Of a DNA stretch of 64,000 nucleotides, positions 44,801-54,692 are shown in pieces. The DNA is from Cyanophora paradoxa (lineage: Eukaryota > Glaucocystophyceae > Cyanophorales > Cyanophoraceae). Within the stretch, counting starts at the first letter, position 1. Each line of letters starts with the position of its first letter. The notes beneath the pieces are model-generated. The model was not told the DNA's origin. It did not search any database and was given only the letters and a program-made list of their open reading frames with translations. The position numbers and the translations under genes are program-made. The stretch lies in the NCBI GenBank assembly GCA_004431415.1, contig QPMI01000072.1, positions 1-64,000 on the forward strand, given 5' to 3'.

Positions 44801-46836
44801 GATGACCTTGCCCACCGCCCCTTCTTGCTCCTCCGGGATCCCCCCCCCCCCCCCCCCCCCCCCCCAAGGAAGCATCAGATGTAGGAAGATTCGCGTCAGC
44901 ACCCTAGATCCATCGGACCTTAGCTTTCCTTATCGCCCGATGACCTCGACCTTGACCAGCGCCCCTTCTTGCTCCTCCCCACCCTTCCCGCGGTGACTGA
45001 CCGGACCGCCCCGCCCGGCGCTGGCAGGCTGAGCGCGGGCTCCGGCGGGGACGACGCCGGGGCCGGGACGGGGGCGCCCCCGCGGCGCCTCTCGGCCTTC
45101 TCGTCTCGGGACTCCATCGCCAGCGTCGTCGTGGACGGGGCCTCGCGCGCCAGCCCCGCCCTCCTCGCGTGCGCCCGCCTCCTCGCTAGAAGAACGTTAG
45201 AAGAAGGAATATTGTTTAGACAATCTCGCTATCAAATCTCGATCTAGGATTCCACGAAAGTAATTCTAGAAAGATTCGCCAGAAGAGACCCCCCCTAGAA
45301 GAGACACCCGCCAGCCCCGCCCTCCTCGCGTGCGCCCGTTTCTTTAAGATCCTTGAAGACCTCCTCACATTAGGAAGAACATCCTAAGATCTCAAAGAAA
45401 TTAACCCGCTTTAAATCCTAAGATCTTGAGATCCTTGAGATCGTTGAGCTTTGTCTCGGGAGCTCTGAACCCTCGCCGCCCGGCCCGGCCCCCGCAGGCT
45501 CCACCTCTGCCTCGCCGGGGACTTTGGCGCGGCGGCGAGCCAGCTCGAGGCCGCCGGTGCGTGCGCGCGCGATCCGAGCGAACCAAGCGGAGCGGAGCCG
45601 AGCCGCGGCCGACGCCCTCCCGCCCGCCCGCTCTCTGGATTCGAACGCCTCTGACTTCGCCCCGCCCCGCAGCGGACCAGGCGCTGCAGTCAGTGGCCGT
45701 GCCGGAGGCGAGGCAGACCCTCGCCGAGATGGTGCGCCTCGCGCGCGCCCCCCGCCGATACATACGGCCCCCCACATTCATTTCCAAGAGCAATACCACA
45801 GCCGCCTCGTTATGTCGTTATGCTATCGGACGCTTTCTGATTCCTGGCGCTGACGCCCCTTCCTCCTCCTCCTCATCCTCCTCCTTCTTCCTCCTCTAGC
45901 TAGCTTCTTCTAGCTAGTTAGTCTTAACTTTAAGTTTGCAAATGACGCTGACGGCGCCTGGGGGCGGCGCCTGGACGTTCGTCGTCGGCCGCTCTAACTT
46001 TGCAACTGACGCCCCTCCTCCCAGGTGCTGGTGGTGGATGCGCTGGCGCTGGCGGGCCCCGCCGTGCCGCCCCTCCCGGAGGCCCTCAGGGCGGACGCCC
46101 TCCAGCTCGCCGGGCCCCGCTCCCGAAAAGTCCGTCCGGGATCCGCCCCGGGCTTCTTCTTCTTCTTCTCGGATTCTGATATAGATAAAACACACGACCC
46201 GAATTGTTGTTGTTGTTGTTCAACTCCTCGGCCCTAGCTTTCCTTCCTTTGATTTGATTAACTCTTCGGCCCTTTCCTTCCTTCCTTCTTCCCTCACTGC
46301 CTCCGGATCCGCGCAGGCGCTCGCGGCGGCGGGTTCCTCGACCCGCCTGCCCGGAGACGCCTTCGTTGGAGCTCAGGCGCAGGCGCGCTCGCTCGATCTG
46401 ATCCGATCTGATCTGACCTGATCTGATCCGGTCCGATCTGATATGATGTGATGCGCATGCGCAGGCCCGCTGGCGCGCCATGCGTCTCCAGGTGCGCGGA
46501 ATTTCACCGAGTTTCACTTCGTTTCACCGAGTTTCACCAAGTTTCGCTTAGCTTCGCTGACTGGGGGTACGCTTTTTGCGCGTGCGCAGGCGCTGAAGCA
46601 GTGGGGGTACGTTGAGTACGTATTCGGCCGCGTGGAGCTCGCCTCGTCCATCGCTCAGGCGCGCCCGATTCAAATTCGATCCGCTCATATGAGCCTCGAA
46701 TCGAACTCCCGTCCCACTCGCTGATCCCACTGATCCTATTATCTCAGGCCGCCCTGGAGGCTATCGGGCAGCCGCTCCGCCCGCGGGCCCCGACACCCGG
46801 TGCGGCTTTGCTTTTCTTCGGCTTGGCGTTCATCTT

Positions 46837-46918
<82 letters not shown>

Positions 46919-49900
46919 TATAGATAGATAGATGGCTATAGAACCCTCCTTCTCGCAACCCTTCACCTTTGTTCATTGATTTGATCCGCGCGGCCTGGCA
47001 TTGCCTCAGAATTTTCATATAGAGATATATATACTTCTCTTCTTCTCTACCTCACCTGACTTCATTGATTTGGCGTTAATCTTAAGATAGATACCAGTAG
47101 ATAGATAGATAGATGGCTATAGAACCGTCCTTCTCGCAAGCAACCCTTCACCTTTCTGTCTTCATTGATTTGATCCGCGAATTCGCAGCGCTGCTCTTCG
47201 AGGCGTGGCGGCTGGCCTCGAGGCTCACGTCCGCGCACTCCGGCGCGGCGCGCATTGTCCCGTACCCGGGGCGCGGGTGCCCCCGCACCCGCCCACCCAC
47301 CCACCCACCCCGCTCTCGACTCACCTCTCTTCTCTCGGCGCCAGCGGCGCCGGCGGTGGAGGCGGGCAGGGCGAGGGCGAGGGCGAGGGGGAGGGGGAGG
47401 AGGGGGGGGAGGACGAGGGCCCGGCGGAGGACGACGAGACGGTGGCCGCCCACTGTGCCGTCCTCGTCGCCTGGTGCGCTGTATCTAGGACACGGAGCAG
47501 AGCTTATCCGTCCATCTATCCATCTATCCATCTACATCCGAGTCTCCTTCTCCCTTCCCGTCGCTCTCCGCCGTCGGTTTCTGGCCCTATAGCTAACCAA
47601 CCCCGGGCGGCCCCGGCAGGTGCGCGTCGAAGCGGGTGCTGGGGCGGGCCCGCAACGAGACGTACCGGACCGCCATCGGCGCCGCCATGCGCGCCGCCCA
47701 GCTCGTCGCCGCCCGCCGGTGCGAAGTTCGATGGAAGACTCGGAAGCTTTAGAAAAAACTTCCTAGCCATAAATAAATGCTCAAGGTCCCAAGGTCCTAT
47801 TGATGGGGAATAAGAATCTCGATAAGAAACAAGCCTAAAGGGCGGCCATTGAGCTCGTCGCCGCCCGCCCGCCGGTGCGAATACCGTCCTAGAAGCTTGA
47901 GGCTGTATGGAAGAAGCTTAAGGAGAACGTGCCTAGAAGCTTAAGGGTTAGCGCTTGCGCTGTCGGGCCCGGCCCGTCGCCGCCCGCCGGTGCGCCCAGC
48001 TCGAAGAAAACTTTCCTAGATGAAACTTTCCTAGATGTTCAAGGTCATACAAAAGCCGCGCTCTTAAGCATTCCGAATCTCACCCATGACGCCCCAATCC
48101 TCCGAACGCAGGGAGGCGGGCAAGCCGCTGGGCGCCGCGCACGTCCGCGCCTGCGCCGTCTTCAGCACCTTTCTCCGGGGTGCGCGCCCGTGTGACCCCG
48201 CCCCGCCCCGCCCCGCCCCGCCCCGCCCCGCCCCGCCCCGCCCCGCCCCGCCCCGCCCCGCTCTGCTAGAAGCCAGAAGCCCCAAGTGAACCTAGATCTG
48301 GAAGGATAGAAAGCCGAGTCATCTAGGGCTGAGTTCTAGGCAAGAATCAAGCGCGTCAAGCTTTTCCGAGTGCTGGAGCGCCTTCTAATCTAGAAGAACA
48401 GAAGCAACTCGCGCCCGAAGCTAAAAGAAGAAAAATAGAAAAGCGCCCCTTCTAATCTAGAAGAATATTTTTCCCCTAGGGGCACGCCCCCGCCCCCACC
48501 CCTGACGCGGGCCCCTGCCCCGCCCCCCGGCTGCAGTGGCGGGCCTGCGGGGGGCCCCTAAACCGCTTTCTAATCTAGAAGAATAGAAGAATAGAAGAGC
48601 CGCTTTCTAAAACGCCTCTAAAAGAACAGAAGCCAGAAAGGTGTCGCCCCTGACGGGTGCTCCGCCCCGCCCCCGGCTGCAGTGGCGGGCCTGCGGGGGG
48701 CCTCTAAACCGCTTTCTAATCTAGAAGAATCTAATCTTTCTAATCTTTTTCTGACGCGTGCCCCTGCCCCACTCCCTGCAGTGGCGGGCCTGCGGGGGGC
48801 CTCGCAGGCGGTGCTGCGCCTCGGGGAGGAGATCGCCGCCTCCAGTGAGGAGAAGAGCGTGCGCAGCCTTCCGAAGGGGAGGGGGGGGTGTGGGGGGGGG
48901 GGAATTGGGGGAATAGGGGAATTGGGGGGGGGGGGGGGGGGGGAAGCCGCCTTCCGCCTTCCGCGCTACGGCTGAATAGCTTTGAAGCCTTCAGCGAGGA
49001 GAAGAGCGTGCGCCCGCATCCCCGTCCGCTCGTGAGGGAGGAGTGGAGGGGGGATATATAGGGGCGGGGCGGTCTGGGAGTTGGCGGAGAGTTGGCGAAG
49101 AGGGGGGGGAGGTGGGGGCGGGACCGCCCCCGCCTCTCACCCGCGCCGCGCCTCGCCGCGCAGCGCCGAGGCTGACGCGGGGCCGGACCGGGCCGGGCCG
49201 GGCCGAGGCTGCTTGAGATAGAGATAGCTTGAGATAGCGCCGCGCCTCGCCTCGCCGCACGCCGAGGCTGACGCGGGGCCGCGCCGGGCGGGGCCGGGCC
49301 GTGCGCAGGGCTGGGGGGCCATCCTCACCATCAAGGGATTCCAGGCCGCCATGGCGGGGAAGTGCGCCCTATTTTTAGACCTGCTTGCTCTGTAGGTAGA
49401 ACCTATAGAACCTAGAACTCATCCTGACCATCAAGGCATTCCAGGCCGCCATGGCCGGGAAGTGCGCGGCCCTTCTTTCTGAGCTTTTGCTCTGTAGGGG
49501 GTTTAAGATCCTATACAACCTAGAGCATGCAGTATTTTAAGAACCTATAGAACCTAGAACCTGTAGGTTTTTAAGGGCTTCCAGGCAGCCATGGCCTGGA
49601 AGTGCGCCCTATTTTTAGCTCGCTTGCCCTCCTCTCTCCTCTCTCCGCCCTCGGGCGGGGCGGCTGAGCGGGGCAGGCTGAGACTTTATGGGCCTTTAAG
49701 TCCCGAGTCTCCCCCTCTCCCTCCCTCCCTCCGTCGGTTAAAGTCCTGAGTGAGAGTTAATGAGAGGCCTTCTAAGAGCTTGAGCTGAGGTTCGCGCTCG
49801 CTCGCGCTCATCATCCCCCCAGCCTGCGGGAGGCGCACGAGGCGTTCGAGCGCTCGCTGGGGTACCACGCCGCCGCCTCCATCCACCCCGTGCGCCCCCC

Positions 49901-52647
49901 CCCCTCTCCCCCCCTCTCCCCCCCCCTCTCCCCCCCCTCTCCCCGCCCCGCCCCGCCCCGCCCCGGGCCGACGTGGCCGGCAGGTGGAGACGACGACCTC
50001 GTGCTGCCTCCTCCGCCTCCTCTCCGTGCGCCCGCGACCCCCCTCCGCCCCTTCGATGGCTGAATTAGAAGCCTTCTCATAAAAGCAAAGGCCAGAAGCC
50101 TAGAAGCCCTCTCTAGAAGCCCTAGAAGCCAGAAGCCGCCCCCCTCCGCCCCTCCGAAGGCTAGAAGCCAAGCTTAGGAGCTTGAAAAAGCTTAAACCGC
50201 CGACCCCCCGGTTCCTCGCACTCGCCCGCGCCCCCCCATCCGCCCCTCCGAAGGCTGGGAGCGTGACTTGAAGCTAATTGTAGCTTCTTAAATCGCTGCC
50301 TTCGAATAATTTTCAAGTCTAGAAGCTCAGAAGCTCAGAAGCTTAACTTAGAAGCCCCCCCCCCCCCCCCCCCCCCGCCCCCTTCTCACTCACTCTTCCC
50401 TTCTCGCCGCCCGCTGCCCCCGTCCTGTTCTCCTCGCTCACCCCTCCTCCTTCTACTCCCCGCTCCTCGCTTCCTTCGATTGATTCTTCTCCCGCTCACT
50501 CCCCGCCGCCCCTCGCTCACCCCTCCTCTCCTCTCCTTCTCCCTCTTCAGGGCCGGTTCGGGGAGGCAGAGGACCTCGCCCGGCGCTCGCTGGCCCTCAT
50601 GTCCCGCATCGGCTCCCGCGGCTTCGGTGCGGTCCCCGAGACTGAGGCCGGAGAGGCTTAGAGGCGTAGAGAGACAGCTTAGAAGCATAGAGAGACTCAG
50701 AGGTCTAGATATACAGCTAACTATCTAGAGGCTTCGGTGCGACTGGAGAGGCTTAGAAGCATAGAGAGATCTAGACTGGATGAGACCGGAGAGGCTTAGA
50801 AGCATAGAGAGACCCAGAGGTCTAGCTTATATATGTATAGCATACAGCTAGCGCATCGGCTCCCACAAGGGCTTCGGTGCGGTTCATAGCACAAGGCTAG
50901 GACAGAAACATAGAGAGACTAAGTAAGAGATCTAGATCTAGATCTAGCGCATCGGCTCCCGCGGCTTCGGTGCCGCAGTGCGGTCCCTGAGGCTGGAGAG
51001 GCTTAGAAGCATAGATCTAGAGAGGCTAACTTAGTAAGAGGCTTCCTTAGTAAGAGAGGCTAACTCTAGTAAGGAGACAACTTATAACTTAGTAAGAGAT
51101 CGCCTCCCGGGGGTTTGGTGCGGTCCCTGAGACTGGAGAGGCCTAGAATGAATGCGTGCAATCGCTTCGGTGCGGGAGAACGTGGAGTATAACGAAGAAG
51201 TTATAGCTCTTTCGTGCTCTATCTCTAACGAACTTGTCCAATCTCGCTTCCTATCTAACTCCAACCAACTAACTAACCGTGCTTACGCGCGCTTGCAGGG
51301 AGCGTGGGCTACCGCGCGGTCTCGGGCTTCGCCGCCCTCCTCAGAGGCCGCCCCTCCGAGGCCGAGAAGCTCGCCGCCGGCGCCGCCGCCGCCGTGAGCT
51401 CCCCGCACAGCGTCTAGGGCCGGATTGATTATTAGACACTAGGATAGGAGCTCGCCGCCGCCGCCGCCGCGCCGCGCCCGCCCGCTCAGAGCTTGAACTC
51501 GCGCGCGGCCGCAGGCCGAGGCGTCGGACTTCTGGATGCAGAGCACCCTGCAGGTGCGCCCCATTTCAATGCTTGAGGCCTAGAAGCTTCTCTTGAAAGG
51601 CCGCGCCCTGTAATAGAGGCTTAACGCTCGAAGGCACAACAGCAGCCTGCAAACAAGCTACAAGCGTTGAGATTCCTGACGCGGCGCCCGCCCTCCCCCG
51701 CAGTTCGTGGCGGGGGTCGCGCGGTGGCAGCTGCGGGGGGACCCCGCCGAGCTCGCGGCCGCCGCGCGCGCCTTCCTCCCCAAGTGGCGCAACGACGTCG
51801 GCGCCGCCTCCTGGCTCGCCGTCCGTGCGTCCTTTGTACCCGCTTCGAATTCGAGCTTATTGCATCATGAGCTGAAGTTGGCGTCCGTCTTGATTATAAC
51901 CTGCGTCTCAATTTCTTAAATGGATGTCCGGCAGTGAGCATCCTTAGCTATAGCCGGCGTCGGCATACACATAATCACATAATCAAGCTTATAACATAAT
52001 CAAGCGTTTTATGTGTGAGCGCCGAAGCTGACGACTTTTGCCCCGCAGTGAGCATCTTCTGCTGCGTGGAGTACGCCCAGTGGGCCGAGGCCGACGCCCG
52101 AGACCGCCTGGACTGCGCTCCCTTCGAGGGAGGGCGAGGAAAACCGAGGCTGAAACCGCTGCCGCTACTCTGCGGCGGCCTGGGCCCGGCGCCGGGCGCC
52201 CCGTCCGACGTCGCCGCGTACGGCGCGGCTCGCGCCTTTGCGAGGGAGGCCGTCGCCGCGCTGGCCGAGACGCGGCGGCGGCGCCTGCCGCTTCTGGCCC
52301 CGTTCTGCGACCTCGCAGCCGGGTCGGACCCCTGCGCCGGCCCCGCGCACGCCGCGCGGCTCCTGAAGAAGGCCCGCGCCGGGTTCGAATCCGCCGGGCT
52401 CCCCTTCTTCGCGGCGCTCGCCGGCGTGCGGCTGAGCCGGGCCGAGCTGGCGCACGGGGCGCGGGCCGAGGCGGAGGCGGCGCGGGCGCAGGCGGCGCGC
52501 ACGGCGGCCGCCCTCGGCTTGGTCCTGCCGGCCCTCGGCCGCATCCCAGCGGCCGCGGCCGCGGCGCCGACCGGCGCCGAGGCCGCCGCGGAGGGGCGCG
52601 GCCAGGAGACGAGGGGCCGCGTCCATTTCGCCTCGATGTGGGTCTAG
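34444..52647 (+). CDS. Soluble-adenylyl-cyclase-like protein (two cyclase domains + P-loop ATPase + helical repeats), about 45 exons
   Basis: The exon order reproduces the architecture of ADCY10-type soluble adenylyl cyclases: cyclase C1 (34.4-35.9 kb), cyclase C2 (35.9-37.2 kb), GRE motif and P-loop ATPase (37.4-41.6 kb), helical region (41.9-44.6 kb) and TPR-like repeats to the stop TAG at 52,645-52,647. ATG 34,444 is the first after an in-frame stop. Exons are 9-60 codons; introns use mainly GTGCG donors and GCAG acceptors, plus several GC donors. In the family this cytosolic enzyme makes cAMP in response to bicarbonate and calcium. Here key cyclase residues look changed (see the domain entries), so cAMP synthesis is uncertain. 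Many introns contain copies of neighbouring exon edges. A few small exons, especially near 36.0-36.3 kb, are unplaced. Confidence 0.85.
35935..37195 (+). other. Cyclase domain C2 of the sAC-like gene
   Basis: Exons include 35,935-35,994 (LELRRAAVLA), 36,296-36,367 (ILGALLSTANEHGGRFGGLW), one ending in GGVPPEDDP, one ending in ARFESAGAPFSCG, then VAEGSMYHGT, then VGPPCRLAYTLVGDAVSLAARLMEEA, and a last segment VRVEGFEGPVRGF. YTLVGDAVSLAAR is the class III signature, with Ser where the catalytic Asn is usual; the Arg is kept. A small exon near 36,065-36,106 is uncertain. The intron before VGPPC starts with GTCGGCC and the next exon also starts with GTCGGCC. Confidence 0.75.
36236..36275. repeat. 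(GATCT)n microsatellite in an intron
   Basis: Runs of TGATC/ATCTG. A related complementary run, AGATCAGATCAGATCAGATC, is at about 36,010-36,035 in the preceding intron, so the two could pair in the pre-mRNA. Confidence 0.85.
37626..37747. repeat. (CCCCG)n pentanucleotide array in an intron
   Basis: Long run of CCCCG units with two interruptions (GGCGCCTTGCC). The same pentamer array recurs at 48,196-48,262 and briefly near 49,940. G-quadruplex potential on the minus strand. Confidence 0.9.
38795..39030. repeat. AT-rich tandem repeat (TATAAGATTCTATGAGATTCC type) in an intron
   Basis: Interleaved with echoes of the upstream exon end. A sister array of TAAGATTCTATGAGATTC units lies at 39,620-39,760 in a later intron of the same gene. 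Confidence 0.8.
46839..46931. repeat. (TAGA)n tetranucleotide array in an intron
   Basis: About 23 TAGA units. A second short run (47,097-47,116) is within a duplicated copy of the same intron segment. Confidence 0.95.
48196..48262. repeat. (CCCCG)n array in an intron
   Basis: Near-perfect pentamer array directly after a GTGCGC donor; second copy of the motif at 37,626-37,747. Confidence 0.9.
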
Positions 52648-52860
52648 GCATGGATCTAGGCTAGCGTATGTTGCCAATTGCAAGTACTAGTATCTTTCGA
52701 TTTCGATATTGGTCGTCTTCTTCAGGTTTCAGCAGCTCAGTCGACTTTTCGTGACTCGCAGTTAGTCTAGCTTGGCAGATACCTGTTCATGTACATATGC
52801 ATGTTCTTCCACTTCGTCGGAATTTCAGCAGCTTAGTCCAACTATATACTATGATAACTC

Positions 52861-52866
52861 AATAAA
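52861..52866 (+). terminator. Putative poly(A) signal of the sAC-like gene
   Basis: AATAAA 214 bases after the stop codon, in AT-rich sequence. The only such hexamer seen close downstream. Confidence 0.45.
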
Positions 52867-54692
52867 ACGCACGTACTCTGCCGGCAGCTCGTGTATCCTC
52901 TGAGAATGTGCTCTCTCCAGATCTGTCGAAGAACGGCCTGACCAAAAGAAAGGATCGTTAACGTTTAGCATTCGAATGGTCGACGTCTACTCTGACGTAC
53001 GCCGCTTCGAATTCCGTACAGTAACAGTGCACGTGAGCCTGTCCATGAGACATTTTTAATTTGCGCATGCGCAGCGCTCAGCGGCGGCTCCACAAGCGGC
53101 GAGGGCGAGGGCGGGAGGGCGGGGCCACGTGCACGACTCTCGGCGAGTCGTTATAATGCTATATAGGAGATTAACTAAGATAACGTTGAAGGCTTACTAC
53201 TGCGGCAGACTCAAAATGCCAGCATTCTAACTGACGGAACAGTCAAAAATCGATGTGGGGCTTTTTGCATGGGTGGTCGAGCCTGGCCGTGAACAGTCAT
53301 GCCAGTGAATCTGGTAAGTGGGGAACTTATGAATTGCCGGCCAATACTAGATTTGATTCTTTCATTGGGTTTCTGAATCTTATCCTAAATGAAGGCTGCC
53401 AGGAAGGCCTTGACTCACTAGGTTTGTCCAGCGCCTCTGGCATTTCAACAGTCGCTGAACAGTCACGTAAATGTAATTGGTCGCCGGCAAAATGGCAGAA
53501 TCTGCCAGCTCTAGGCTCTAGCTAGCCCTCCCGGCCCTCCGCTGCCGGACCAATAAGCCAATTGCGTACTGGTTTAAAATCACCGTACCCATATACGTAG
53601 TGCTATAGCTAGCTACCGGTACCGGGTACTCGGCGGGTAGGCGCCGCGCCGCTAGTAGCCCGCTAGCGCTTCACTACCCGGCATATACCGGACCTATTAC
53701 CAGTACTATATTTTTTTTTTGGTGAATTACCGGCCACAGTCTCTAGACACCAGCACTGCGGGGGCTATATAGCTACTTGGTTCGGCCGCGGTAGCACATA
53801 TACCGGGGTAGCTGCCGGGGGGGTGCGGGGGGGGCGGAGCCCCCCCTGCTTGTTAGCTGTATATAGTCTCGTGGCTAGCTGGCCCAGTGGTCGAACGTCG
53901 AAAACGACGTCGCCAGGGCGGGCGCTCGGGGTGCCGGCGATCGCGAGAATCTAGCGCGTGGGCGAGGCCTCGGTTCCGGGGATCCGGGGATCCGGAGGCC
54001 CGGCTCAAGGGAAGACAAGCTTCGGATCCGACTCGGCGAGCTAGCCTAGTATCCTGGGCAGGTGAAATTCCTTTTCTAGTCGGTTTACCGTAGTACTTGT
54101 TTGTTTGTTGCTGAAGAAGGCACGGCTCTCGATTTGATTTAGATGACAAATTGCGCTCTCAAGTGGACATCGGACTCTGGATGGGATCCCGGAAAGGCTA
54201 TATAACTAGTAGCGCTACATCCGAGCTGGACCGCACGCGCATGCGCACATGTACCTTCGCACTACGTGAACAATCGACGCAACTGGTACCGTAGTGCAGA
54301 AAGGAACTGCGGCAGCCAAGGCCTGCTACAATTGCGACGCTACTATCGAAGAAAGAAAGTGAAATTTAGTGTTAATGGCGACCGTGCACGTGCTCGCGAT
54401 GGAGGTCGAACATGGAATAGGAATAGCTATGCGCGGAACTATGCAGGCGACATATGGACATATGGCAACTTACAGCTATGCGCGGCGGAACTATTGAATG
54501 CAAGCACACCAAGCATATGCAACGAACTTATTTATGCGCGGAAACTCTAATTAAACACATCTAAGCTAGAGTTCGGCGATGAACAGGGGCGGACGCAGGG
54601 AAATAACGCGATTCAATCACAAACTATATATAGAAAAGAGTCCGATGACCTAACGATGGAGGTCGAGGCGTGCTACAAATAGTAGGGGCTAA
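52867..54692. other. Intergenic region between convergent genes
   Basis: No gene supported. AT-rich to mixed, with short CTAGCTAG-type repeats and a poly-T run near 53,712. A 90-codon plus-strand frame at 53,253 has no motif. Both neighbouring genes end here. Confidence 0.4.

Larger units (their letters stand above)
41930..52647 (+). other. Helical / TPR-like C-terminal half of the sAC-like gene
   Basis: Exons encode first a winged-helix-like part (SPVYLVE, FSIDSVRALDPSG, then FRFSNKLVQ joined to EAVYEAVPEGTRRDVHARY, typical of the segment after STAND ATPases), then paired helices with TPR character (RLHLCLAGDFGAAASQLEAA, LREAHEAFERSLGYHAAAS, GRFGEAEDLARRSLALM, GYRAVSGFAALLRGRPSEAEK). The last exon, about 52,049-52,647, is large and Ala-rich and ends in HFASMWV. 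A low-complexity acidic stretch (about 47,345-47,440, GEGEGEGEGEE) interrupts one exon. The repeats probably mediate protein contacts or regulation. Confidence 0.75.
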
